A stretch of 11,277 nt of DNA from NCBI GenBank assembly GCA_016930735.1, contig JAFGGF010000361.1, forward strand, positions 1-11,277. The letters are read 5' to 3'. The translations under genes were made by a program, and so were the position numbers. Of this stretch, positions 1 through 7,446 are shown one piece after another. A model generated the notes under the pieces. That model made no database searches. It was not told the origin of the DNA and was given only the letters and a program-made list of their open reading frames with translations. The first letter of the stretch is position 1. Each line of letters opens with the position of its first letter. This DNA comes from Prolixibacteraceae bacterium (GTDB taxonomy: Bacteria; Bacteroidota; Bacteroidia; Bacteroidales; Prolixibacteraceae).

Positions 1-2405
1 GGCCTGCCTGAAATATAAATAAAATTCCCGGAAAGCCTCCACCTCCTGCTGATATGGTATGTGGCAGTTACTGAGAGGTCGTGAGGTTTGTCGTAAATTG
101 ACGGGTACCAATCGCCTAAATTGATTTGTTCTTCAGGAAAATAATTATCGGTTTTTTTCATAGTTCTTGAAAACATATAATTCACCATTCCGGTAAGCCT
201 GCCGGTGGTTTTACTTGTTGAAAGTTCAATTCCGTAAGCAAAACCGTCAGAAGGGATTAATTCTGTTTCAAGATGAGGATTCATGACAATCTCTGCACCA
301 TTTTTATATTCAATCAGATTTTGAAGTTTTTTAAAAAATACTTCTCCGGTAAAATGAAATTTGTTTTTAATTCCACCATCTATTCCCAAAGCAAGCTGGT
401 CGCTGATAAGCGGATTAAGATAATAATCACTCATTTTCCACGTTTCAGTGGGTGATATAACAGCATTATTACTTATCTGCCCAATATACTGCCTGGTCCG
501 CTGGTAACTCAGTTTTAAAGCATATTCATCAGTAAGCGATACATTTATTGAAAACCGTGGTTCAAGCCCGATAAAAGATTTTGCAACCTTGTTTTTTCCA
601 TAGGTCATGGAATCTATTACCGATTCCGGACTTTTAGGCATGTCTTCGTTATAAAAATAAACCGTTTTTGGGCCAATATTTAAAAAGCCGCTTACCCGTA
701 ATCCAAGGTTAAAAGTTACACTGGGTGAAAGCATAAATTCGTCAGATAAATACCCGGCATATTCAACAGCTTTTTCCTGTTGTAATTCGCTGCCATTTAT
801 AACTGTTTCCTTGGCAGCAGGAATAATTTTTCCCGGATTTAAACTGTAGTGAATTAAATTCCAACCAAAGCTTACATTATGCAGTTCATGCGGGTGCCAG
901 CTAAAATGGTATTTTCCGGAGGTATAGTTCAGTTGATTGTCGAGGAAAAACGATTCAAAAGTTTTATCATTAGCCAGGTCAGTTAGCCTTGATTTATAGC
1001 TACTGAATGAAAGGTTCAGTTCACCGTTGAGTTTATCGCCCCACCTGTTACGGACCATCAGGTTGGCTAATAAATTCCCGTATTCCGTAATGGATTGCGA
1101 ACTTGTACTGAATTCATCGTTGCTTGAATAAATCATCAGGTTCAGTTTGTTATGCAGGTCAAAATTATAGCTGATCTTTCCACTGATGTCGTAAAAATTT
1201 GTCACACTCTCTGATAATTCAGAATCGGGAATTTTTTTCAGGATCCAATCGGAGTAAGAGGTCCTGCCTCCAACTAATACTTTTAATTTTTTGTTTTTAG
1301 AAAGAGGTCCGTCCAGGGTTAGCCTGGAATTCAGTAATCCGATACCGCCGTAAAACAGAATTGTTTCATCGTTTCCTTCTTTAATATCCACTTCCATAAC
1401 CGATGAAACCCTTTCACCGAATTTTGCCGGCATTCCTCCCTTGTATAATTTGACATCGTTAATCACATCAGGATTCAGCATCGAAAAGAAACCAAACAGA
1501 TGTGACGGATTAAAAACCGGAGAGCCATTAACCAGAATAAGGTTTTGGTCGGTACTGCCGCCACGGACATTAAATCCCGATGCCAGTTCACTTACAGTTT
1601 GGACACCAGCCATCATTGTCAGGCTTTTTATAACATCAGCTTCACCCATTAAAACCGGCAATTCCTTTAAAACTTTCGAATCGACTTTAACCATACTCAT
1701 CTGGGTCCTTGAAATATTTTGTCCTTCACCGGTTACTGTAACCTCACCTATGCTTTGTGATTCTTCAAATAATTCGAGGTCGATATTGCCTGATTCGATT
1801 AGCCTGATTCTTCGGTTATTCTGTTCAAAACCCATAAATGATAGTTGCAGGTTATATTCATCGGGTGGCAATTCAATTTTAAAATTACCATTTGAATCGG
1901 ATGATGTACCTTTTTCCAGTTTCGGCACATAAAGCACTGCTCCTACTAGGGGCTCACCGTTTTTGCCATTTCTGATTTTACCTGAAAGTATTGCCGTTTT
2001 ATAACGTCCAATATTCAGCGGATCACCAATTACAGTCATTATTCCTTCAATATCCGGATTAACTAAACCATAGCCTTGTGAAGGTGAAATCAGAATTACA
2101 TCTTTCTGAAATACTTCAAAGGAATAGCCTGTGTTATTAAAAATACGAACCAGAGCCTGGTAAAGAGGAGTCTCATTAAATCTTTGATTTACTTTTAAAT
2201 TTTCAATCCATTCGTTTTGATAAAAAAAACGTACATCAAATTTTTCTTTAACAGATTCAAAAAAATTGGTTAAAGGAAAGTTTTCATAATTTCCTGAAAT
2301 TTTAATACTGTCAATATCCTGAGAAAATGACTTTGTTACGAAAATCAGTATTATTATTGAAAATATTGCTTTTCTGAAAACGAAAAAAATACCTTGATTT
2401 TTCAA
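1..2405 (-). CDS. TonB-dependent receptor with STN and carboxypeptidase-like domains (3' end outside window)
   Basis: Outer-membrane receptor that would import a ligand using TonB energy; the ligand cannot be told. I translated the minus strand and found one open frame of 801 codons with no stop, running off the left edge. Order: signal peptide (residues 1-29, ending FVTKSFSQ); STN-like domain about 35-107; carboxypeptidase-like regulatory beta-sandwich about 139-220, containing SDSNGNFKIELPP; plug domain about 225-345 with FNVRGGSTDQNLILVNGSPV and LYKGGMPAKFGERVSSVMEV; then alternating aromatic beta-strands of the barrel. The C-terminal part of the barrel lies outside the window. The start is inferred as TTG at 2405-2403: an in-frame TAA lies seven codons upstream and the first in-frame ATG is residue 123, after the signal peptide and STN domain. 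STN domains often signal to FecR-type anti-sigma factors, but no FecR gene is adjacent here. It is divergent from the M14 peptidase gene. Family is certain; ligand unknown. Confidence 0.93.
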   Translation of the reverse strand, partial: MKNQGIFFVFRKAIFSIIILIFVTKSFSQDIDSIKISGNYENFPLTNFFESVKEKFDVRFFYQNEWIENLKVNQRFNETPLYQALVRIFNNTGYSFEVFQKDVILISPSQGYGLVNPDIEGIMTVIGDPLNIGRYKTAILSGKIRNGKNGEPLVGAVLYVPKLEKGTSSDSNGNFKIELPPDEYNLQLSFMGFEQNNRRIRLIESGNIDLELFEESQSIGEVTVTGEGQNISRTQMSMVKVDSKVLKELPVLMGEADVIKSLTMMAGVQTVSELASGFNVRGGSTDQNLILVNGSPVFNPSHLFGFFSMLNPDVINDVKLYKGGMPAKFGERVSSVMEVDIKEGNDETILFYGGIGLLNSRLTLDGPLSKNKKLKVLVGGRTSYSDWILKKIPDSELSESVTNFYDISGKISYNFDLHNKLNLMIYSSNDEFSTSSQSITEYGNLLANLMVRNRWGDKLNGELNLSFSSYKSRLTDLANDKTFESFFLDNQLNYTSGKYHFSWHPHELHNVSFGWNLIHYSLNPGKIIPAAKETVINGSELQQEKAVEYAGYLSDEFMLSPSVTFNLGLRVSGFLNIGPKTVYFYNEDMPKSPESVIDSMTYGKNKVAKSFIGLEPRFSINVSLTDEYALKLSYQRTRQYIGQISNNAVISPTETWKMSDYYLNPLISDQLALGIDGGIKNKFHFTGEVFFKKLQNLIEYKNGAEIVMNPHLETELIPSDGFAYGIELSTSKTTGRLTGMVNYMFSRTMKKTDNYFPEEQINLGDWYPSIYDKPHDLSVTATYHISRRWRLSGNFIYISGR

Positions 2406-2715
2406 AAGTATAATGTTTAAATCTTAATTAGGTTGCCGGTTTAAAAGTATAAATTATGTATCGATAAAATTAATTATTTCAACTAAAGATTTCTTTTTTA
2501 ATGATTTTTAAAAATCCTTTTAATATGGAGACCATAAAGTTATATCTTGCTGTAAATTGATTATTGATTTTAATGTGTTATACAGACAGATTAGACTGTT
2601 TTAGTGTAATTTGGTTTAAAATCAGTATTTGGTGCAATTTTAATTTGAACAATAATTTTTTTTTTCAATCTTCGGGAAATTATCAATATAGTTGTTTTTT
2701 CAATTCAAGTAGATT
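2406..2715. promoter_or_regulatory. Divergent intergenic region between receptor and M14 peptidase genes
   Basis: This very AT-rich stretch of 310 bases must hold the promoters of both the leftward receptor gene and the rightward peptidase gene. I saw no coding frame or RNA gene in it. It contains a perfect 14-base palindrome at 2503-2516 and a run of ten T at 2656-2665. No element fits the Bacteroidota TTTG / TAnnTTTG promoter pair with proper spacing, so I do not place exact promoters. There is no Shine-Dalgarno-like sequence before the ATG at 2716, which is usual in this phylum. Confidence 0.6.
2503..2516. repeat. Perfect AT-rich palindrome
   Basis: GATTTTTAAAAATC equals its own reverse complement and lies in the divergent intergenic region, about 100 bases upstream of the receptor start and about 200 upstream of the peptidase start. 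It could be an operator for a dimeric regulator, but in DNA this AT-rich such a palindrome may also arise by chance. Confidence 0.4.
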
Positions 2716-5265
2716 ATGAAAAGATTTGCCCTTTTTGTTTCCCTCTTATTTTTATATGTAATTGTAAATTCACAGGAAAAGATGGACTATTTTTTACCTG
2801 TTGATGTAAATTATAATCCGGATATTCCAACACCGGAGCAGTTTTTTAATCAGGAAATGGGAGAGTGGCATTTAACTCACGATCAGATACTTTCGTATTT
2901 ACATGAGATTGATAGGTTGTCCGACAGGGCTGTCATTCAGGAATATGCACGTTCTTATGAAAACAGGCCTCTAATTCATATGATTTTTACTTCAGAAAAT
3001 AATTTGAAAAATCTGGAACAGTTGAAAAAATTACACAATGAATTTTCCGAACCGGGTTCTGAGATCGTTGATAAAGATGTTCCTTTGGTAGTAAATCTTG
3101 GATACAGTGTTCATGGGAATGAATCGAGTGCAGCCAATTCGTCTGTTTTAACTGTTTATTACCTGGCGGCAGCACAGGGCAAAAAAATTGATAAACTACT
3201 TAATAACACGATTATCCTGGTTGATCCCTGTTTAAATCCGGATGGATTTACCCGCCACAGCACATGGGCAAATATGCATCAAAGTTCTGTTGATATGTCA
3301 AACTCCGGGTCACGCCAGTTTTCTGAAGTTTGGCCGGGAGGAAGGACCAATCATTACTGGTTCGACCTCAACCGCGATTATATTCTTTTGGTTCATCCCG
3401 AAAGCAGGGGAAGGGTTGAAAAATTTCACGAATGGAAACCTAATGTCGTTACCGACCATCATGAAATGGGAAATACTTCAAGCTTCTTTTTTCAGCCGGG
3501 AGTGCCCAGCAGGAATAATCCGCTCACACCTGAGAAAAATTTTGAGTTGACTGCTGAAATTGCTAAATATCATGCTCATTTCCTTGACAGTATCGGATCG
3601 TATTATTTCTCGGAAGAGAATTTTGATGATTACTATATAGGAAAAGGTTCTTCTTACCCTGATATAAACGGAAGTATCGGAATCCTGTTTGAACAGGCCG
3701 GTTTCAGGGGCAGAATCAGGGAAACTCCTTCAGGAAATAAAAAATTTGCTTTTGCTATCAGGAATCAGTTTAATGCAACTTTATCAACTTTAGCTTCTGC
3801 AACCAATTTAAAAAATGACCTGCTTAATATGCAGAAAGATTTTTATAAAGATGCTTTAATCCAAGCGGATAAAGATCCGGTGAAAGCTTATTTATTCGGT
3901 GACGAACAGGATAGGGAGAAAACATTAAAACTGGCAGGATTTTTAAAAAGGCACCAGATTCAGGTTTATCCCCTAATTAAACAATTTAGTACGGATGGAA
4001 TTGATTATACTCCGGAAAATTCTTTTGCTGTTCGGTTAAAACAAAAACAGTACAGGCTTATCAAATCTTTTTTTGAGACTGTGACCAGTTTTAGCGATAC
4101 AACTTTTTACGATGTTTCTACCTGGACAATTCCATTGGCATTTGATATTCCTTATGCATCTGCAGGAACTAAAGAACTGGCATTTATTTCGGAACAACCA
4201 ATTGAAAACCTTTTAGAAAAATCAGGGGAAATTACAGGTGGTATAAGTTTTTATGCATATGTTTTTGATTGGAACGAATATTCTGCCCCTGAGGCAATGT
4301 ATTCTCTTCTGAATGAAGGTATTTACACAAAAGTTGCTTCAAATAAATTTACATGTAATGTAAAAGGACAAAATAAGAAATTTTCATACGGTGCGGTTTT
4401 GATTCCCGTTGCAGAACAAAAACTTACTGAAGATAAGGTATATAAAATAATCAGTGAGGTTGCATATCAAACCGGGATCGATTTTTATCCGGTTCAATCG
4501 GGATTAACTCAGGAAGGAATTGATTTTGGCAGTAATGATTTTTATAAAATAAATAAACCTGAAATATTAATGCTGGTTGGTAAAGGTGTAAACAGCCGGG
4601 AGGCAGGTGAACTGTGGCATTTATTTGATATTAAATACAAAATACCGGTTTGCCTTGTCGATGTAAATGATTTGAATGTTAACATTTTATCTGAATTCAA
4701 CACCGTTATTCTTCCATCAGGTTCTTACCAGACCTTTAATGAATCGGATAAAGAAGCTATAAAAGCCTGGGTGCAAAAGGGCAATACATTAATAACCTTT
4801 GGGGAAGCCGCAAGGTTTTCTTCATCGCTTGGGCTTGGAAATGTTAAGTTTAAGCCGGCAGCAGACAGAGATTCAACTGCCTCCGGAAAATTTGCAGACA
4901 GTCAGTCGGAAAGGGCTAAAAACCTGATTGCAGGAGCAATTTTTAATGCTGAAATGGATATAACACATCCGTTATGTTATGGATATTATCGGAACAATAT
5001 AGCTGTTTTTAAAACCGGGACAACCGTTGCTGAGAGCCTGAAAAAACCATATGCTGAACCGGTTCAATTTACAGAATCGCCTTTGTTAAGCGGGTATGCT
5101 TCAAAGCAGAATATCGAACGCATTAAAGGATCACCGGTAGTATCTATAAATAATACGGGAAGAGGAACCGCAATTTGTTTTTATGAAGACATGAATTTCA
5201 GGGGATACTGGCTTGGAACCAACAAAATGATCATGAATGCTGTCTTTTTTTCGGGCTTAATGTAA
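2716..5265 (+). CDS. Exported M14 zinc carboxypeptidase with C-terminal GATase1-like domain
   Basis: Predicted secreted metallopeptidase that removes C-terminal residues from peptides using one zinc ion. A signal peptide covers residues 1-20 (cleavage near IVNSQ). The M14 domain spans about 50-360 and its key sites are all visible: zinc ligands H133 and E136 in VHGNESS, the NPDG motif at 174-177, substrate-binding N219-R220 in DLNRDY, the third zinc ligand in TDHHEMG (H248 or H249), and the catalytic glutamate E326 in ILFEQAG. A second domain, about 610-710, has the alternating strand and helix pattern of a class I glutamine amidotransferase/DJ-1 fold (PEILMLVGKG, VILPSGSY, GNTLITFGEAA) without an evident nucleophilic cysteine at the elbow. 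The length of 849 residues fits large Bacteroidota M14 proteins. The ATG directly precedes the signal peptide. It converges on the anti-sigma gene with only two bases between stops. Substrate unknown; it should be catalytically active. Confidence 0.93.
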   Translation: MKRFALFVSLLFLYVIVNSQEKMDYFLPVDVNYNPDIPTPEQFFNQEMGEWHLTHDQILSYLHEIDRLSDRAVIQEYARSYENRPLIHMIFTSENNLKNLEQLKKLHNEFSEPGSEIVDKDVPLVVNLGYSVHGNESSAANSSVLTVYYLAAAQGKKIDKLLNNTIILVDPCLNPDGFTRHSTWANMHQSSVDMSNSGSRQFSEVWPGGRTNHYWFDLNRDYILLVHPESRGRVEKFHEWKPNVVTDHHEMGNTSSFFFQPGVPSRNNPLTPEKNFELTAEIAKYHAHFLDSIGSYYFSEENFDDYYIGKGSSYPDINGSIGILFEQAGFRGRIRETPSGNKKFAFAIRNQFNATLSTLASATNLKNDLLNMQKDFYKDALIQADKDPVKAYLFGDEQDREKTLKLAGFLKRHQIQVYPLIKQFSTDGIDYTPENSFAVRLKQKQYRLIKSFFETVTSFSDTTFYDVSTWTIPLAFDIPYASAGTKELAFISEQPIENLLEKSGEITGGISFYAYVFDWNEYSAPEAMYSLLNEGIYTKVASNKFTCNVKGQNKKFSYGAVLIPVAEQKLTEDKVYKIISEVAYQTGIDFYPVQSGLTQEGIDFGSNDFYKINKPEILMLVGKGVNSREAGELWHLFDIKYKIPVCLVDVNDLNVNILSEFNTVILPSGSYQTFNESDKEAIKAWVQKGNTLITFGEAARFSSSLGLGNVKFKPAADRDSTASGKFADSQSERAKNLIAGAIFNAEMDITHPLCYGYYRNNIAVFKTGTTVAESLKKPYAEPVQFTESPLLSGYASKQNIERIKGSPVVSINNTGRGTAICFYEDMNFRGYWLGTNKMIMNAVFFSGLM

Positions 5266-5267
5266 AA

Positions 5268-6653
5268 TTAGAAATTGTAATTGATCCCGGTATAAATTCC
5301 CATTCGGTATGGTTTGTAATTAACCGCAGAGCTTTTATTGATTGAATTCAGGAAATAGTTGAACCTGGGTTCAACCGAAACTGACAGCTTTTTACTGAGC
5401 GCATAGTCAACACCAAAACCAAAAGTGCCTGAATAATTCAAAGCAGATATATCTGAAGTTTTCCCTATATATTCTCTGTCTGAACCTTCGCCGATATAGG
5501 CATTGTTCCCAACAACCCAGTTAGCACTTAAACCACCAATCAGGTCAACGGCAATTTTTTTATCAATTATATTGTACTTTAGCAAAACCGGAATTTCAAT
5601 AAAATCAAACACCTGAGAAAATTCACTTTCAGTTAGTAAAGCGTTTGAATAACCTCCATTTCTGTCGAAGTTAGCCGAAAGCTCAGCATTTTCAGGAGTT
5701 CCATCAAAAACTATGATGCCCGCTGTGCTGTTCATCAGCATTTTGCCGTCGCTAATTTCAACAGGAGTATTAAAATAATCGACCGCTGATTCTTTTTCTG
5801 AAGATGCAAAAAACTGATCATTGAAAAACAGAGGGGAGTTTCCTGATTGTTGCCCGTTTTGAGAATAATAAATCCCGCTTTCAATACTAAGGCGTTTTGC
5901 AGCTTTGTATTCAACCGAAAATCCCCCGTTAATATCAGAGGTTCCCTCTTTATTTGAATAAGTCATATTTTTACTGTAAACTTCAGAATGACTTGAGTTT
6001 TGTGAAGAATAGCCTGGCGAAATACTGAAGCCAACTTTCCATTTGTTTTCAATCTTATTTACTGTATTTGCTGAGTTTAAAGCAATTAGTTCGTTTTCGT
6101 ATGTATGAAAAGAAGGATAATTATTTTGAGGCTGAACCAAATCAGGAACATCAGCCGGTTTTATTGATTTTAAAAATACATTGATCCTTTTAAGTAAGTT
6201 TAAATGGCTTTCGTTTCTAACCGGAGTTTTTTCAGTTATAACATATTCGTCCATGATGGAAATTGTATTTTCTGTTTTCAGGATGTCTGAATTTTCATTT
6301 TGAGATGCTTCAGCAATTAACCGTTCATTATTAATTGTTTCCGAAATTACAATTTCATTTCTTTCTTCAACCCTGTTTTCAGGCTTTTGAGGTTTTGTTT
6401 CCTGTATTTCAGAAATAGTATTTATTTCAGGAGGTATTACCTTATTTTCATTATTAAAAAACCAACCTGCTGTCAGCGCAAATACAATAATTGCGGCTGC
6501 AGCTATCGACCTGTACCAAATAATTGCAACTTTCCTTTTTTTAATTTTCAGGCGTGCCTGAATTTTCTGAAATGTGTCAGGCGGAGGTGGAACTGTTAAT
6601 CCTTCCAGTTTCTCCCTGAAAATTTTATCCGGTATTTGTTCTTTTTTATTCAT
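5268..6653 (-). CDS. Putative dual membrane-spanning anti-sigma factor (TM helix plus outer-membrane beta-barrel)
   Basis: Predicted to bind the sigma factor encoded just upstream and to release it on an envelope signal. Residues 1-45 are short, charged and cytoplasmic, with FREKLEGLTVPPPPDTF and a basic KIKKRK stretch. Residues 46-66 form one hydrophobic helix (WYRSIAAAAIIVFALTAGWFF). Residues 67-204 are polar, acidic and low in predicted order, long enough to cross the periplasm. From W205 (WKVGFSISPGY) to the end there are amphipathic strands ending in the aromatic residues YNF, as in outer-membrane barrels of the OMP_b-brl type. There is no cleavable signal peptide, and the protein has no cysteine, so it is not a zinc (ZAS) anti-sigma factor. 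Its ATG overlaps the sigma stop as ATGA, implying coupled translation. This architecture matches the dual membrane-spanning anti-sigma (Dma) family described in Bacteroides thetaiotaomicron. The architecture is seen; the function is inferred from family and position. It might otherwise be named only an outer-membrane beta-barrel protein. Confidence 0.82.
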   Translation of the reverse strand: MNKKEQIPDKIFREKLEGLTVPPPPDTFQKIQARLKIKKRKVAIIWYRSIAAAAIIVFALTAGWFFNNENKVIPPEINTISEIQETKPQKPENRVEERNEIVISETINNERLIAEASQNENSDILKTENTISIMDEYVITEKTPVRNESHLNLLKRINVFLKSIKPADVPDLVQPQNNYPSFHTYENELIALNSANTVNKIENKWKVGFSISPGYSSQNSSHSEVYSKNMTYSNKEGTSDINGGFSVEYKAAKRLSIESGIYYSQNGQQSGNSPLFFNDQFFASSEKESAVDYFNTPVEISDGKMLMNSTAGIIVFDGTPENAELSANFDRNGGYSNALLTESEFSQVFDFIEIPVLLKYNIIDKKIAVDLIGGLSANWVVGNNAYIGEGSDREYIGKTSDISALNYSGTFGFGVDYALSKKLSVSVEPRFNYFLNSINKSSAVNYKPYRMGIYTGINYNF

Positions 6654-7210
6654 GCCGAATAATTCGAATTTGTTTTAACATCAGAGTAAAGTTCTACTAC
6701 TTTACGTTTTAAAATATCTCTGGCCCGTGCCAGGTTCGATTTTGAAGTGCCCATACTTATCCCCATTTTTTCACTTATTTCTTTATGGTTCATCCCTTCG
6801 AAAACATAAAGGTTAAAAACCATTTTATACCGGGGCGTTAATTGCTGAATCACTTTCAGGAGTTCATCAGCTGAGATTTGTTCTATTATCTCATCTGAGA
6901 ATTTTTGTGAATCATATTTGCCGATATCTTCTACCGGGTATAATAAATTCTGTTTCCTGAATTTTTCGAGCGATACATTTACCATAATTCTGCGAACCCA
7001 GCCTTCCAAAGAACCCTCGTTCCTGAATTTTTTAATATTTGTAAATACCTTCACAAACCCATCCTGAAGGTTATCTTCTGCTTCTTCCCGGTCTTTTGCG
7101 TAACGAAGGCACACACCATACATTTTCGGAGCAAACATATTATATAATGTTTCCTGTGCCTTTGAATTTCCGGATGCACAATCTTCAACTATTTTTCTTA
7201 GGTCTTCCAA
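6650..7210 (-). CDS. ECF (RpoE-like) RNA polymerase sigma factor
   Basis: Directs RNA polymerase to a set of promoters when freed from its anti-sigma partner. The 186-residue product has the two ECF domains. Sigma-2 spans about 22-89, with DREEAEDNLQDGFVKVF (region 2.2) and SLEGWVRRIMVN (region 2.4, promoter -10 melting). Sigma-4 spans about 112-168, with the helix-turn-helix GMNHKEISEKMGISMGTSKS for the -35 element. The length is normal. The start is TTG at 7210-7208: an in-frame TAA lies only 11 codons upstream, and the first in-frame ATG (residue 25) would cut into sigma-2. The gene is first in an operon with the anti-sigma gene (4-base overlap) and divergent from the serpin gene. Many ECF operons drive their own transcription, so a cognate promoter may lie in 7211-7446. 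Family assignment is firm; the regulon is unknown. Confidence 0.95.
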   Translation of the reverse strand: MEDLRKIVEDCASGNSKAQETLYNMFAPKMYGVCLRYAKDREEAEDNLQDGFVKVFTNIKKFRNEGSLEGWVRRIMVNVSLEKFRKQNLLYPVEDIGKYDSQKFSDEIIEQISADELLKVIQQLTPRYKMVFNLYVFEGMNHKEISEKMGISMGTSKSNLARARDILKRKVVELYSDVKTNSNYSA

Positions 7211-7446
7211 ACTTCTGGCTCTGCAATTGATCGTATAAAATTAAGGATAATTATTTGCCCCGTTATTTTATTTAACGATCCTTAACTATAATGGCTTTTT
7301 CAATCATTCTTTACATCTTACCTTTATATTTTACCAAAATTACTGTTTAGATGGAAGACTTTTAAAATTGGTTGCGTTATGGAAAAGGATAAACGCAACC
7401 TTTACTGAAAAATTAACATCTGAAAGGAAAACTAAAATTAATTGCC
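7211..7446. promoter_or_regulatory. Divergent intergenic region between sigma operon and serpin operon
   Basis: These 236 AT-rich bases carry the promoters for both operons. Two inverted repeats are visible. TTAAGGAT at 7241-7248 is matched by ATCCTTAA at 7278-7285, 29 bases apart and close to the sigma start. A 9-base stem lies at 7370-7400 on the serpin side. No standard housekeeping promoter could be placed with confidence. If the ECF factor controls itself or the serpin, its target site should be here. Confidence 0.55.
7370..7400 (+). promoter_or_regulatory. Stem-loop in the probable 5' leader of the serpin operon
   Basis: GGTTGCGTT at 7370-7378 pairs perfectly with AACGCAACC at 7392-7400 around a 13-base loop, followed by only TTT. 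It sits 46 bases before the serpin ATG. It is GC-richer than its surroundings. It may be a leader structure affecting mRNA stability or readthrough, or a dyad protein-binding site. The U-tract is too short for a strong terminator, and no rightward gene ends before it. Confidence 0.45.

Noticed and set aside
1441..1932. Open rightward frame of 163 codons
   Set aside because: It lies antisense to the plug and carboxypeptidase-like region of the TonB-dependent receptor, whose translation is clearly the real one.
2581..2715. Possible Bacteroidota promoter (TTTG and TTAATTTG near 2640)
   Set aside because: The near matches do not have the needed spacing, and such AT-rich strings are common here.
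3242..3550. Open rightward frame inside the M14 gene
   Set aside because: It overlaps the zinc-site coding region in another frame and shows no protein-family pattern.
5268..6653. Plain periplasmic or porin-like outer-membrane protein
   Set aside because: The hydrophobic segment is at 46-66 behind a charged N-terminus, with no cleavable signal, and the gene is coupled to a sigma factor; an anti-sigma role explains this better.
7379..7408. Nine-codon leader peptide before the serpin (MEKDKRNLY)
   Set aside because: No ribosome-binding signal and no pattern of regulatory codons; it overlaps a stem-loop and is short enough to be chance.
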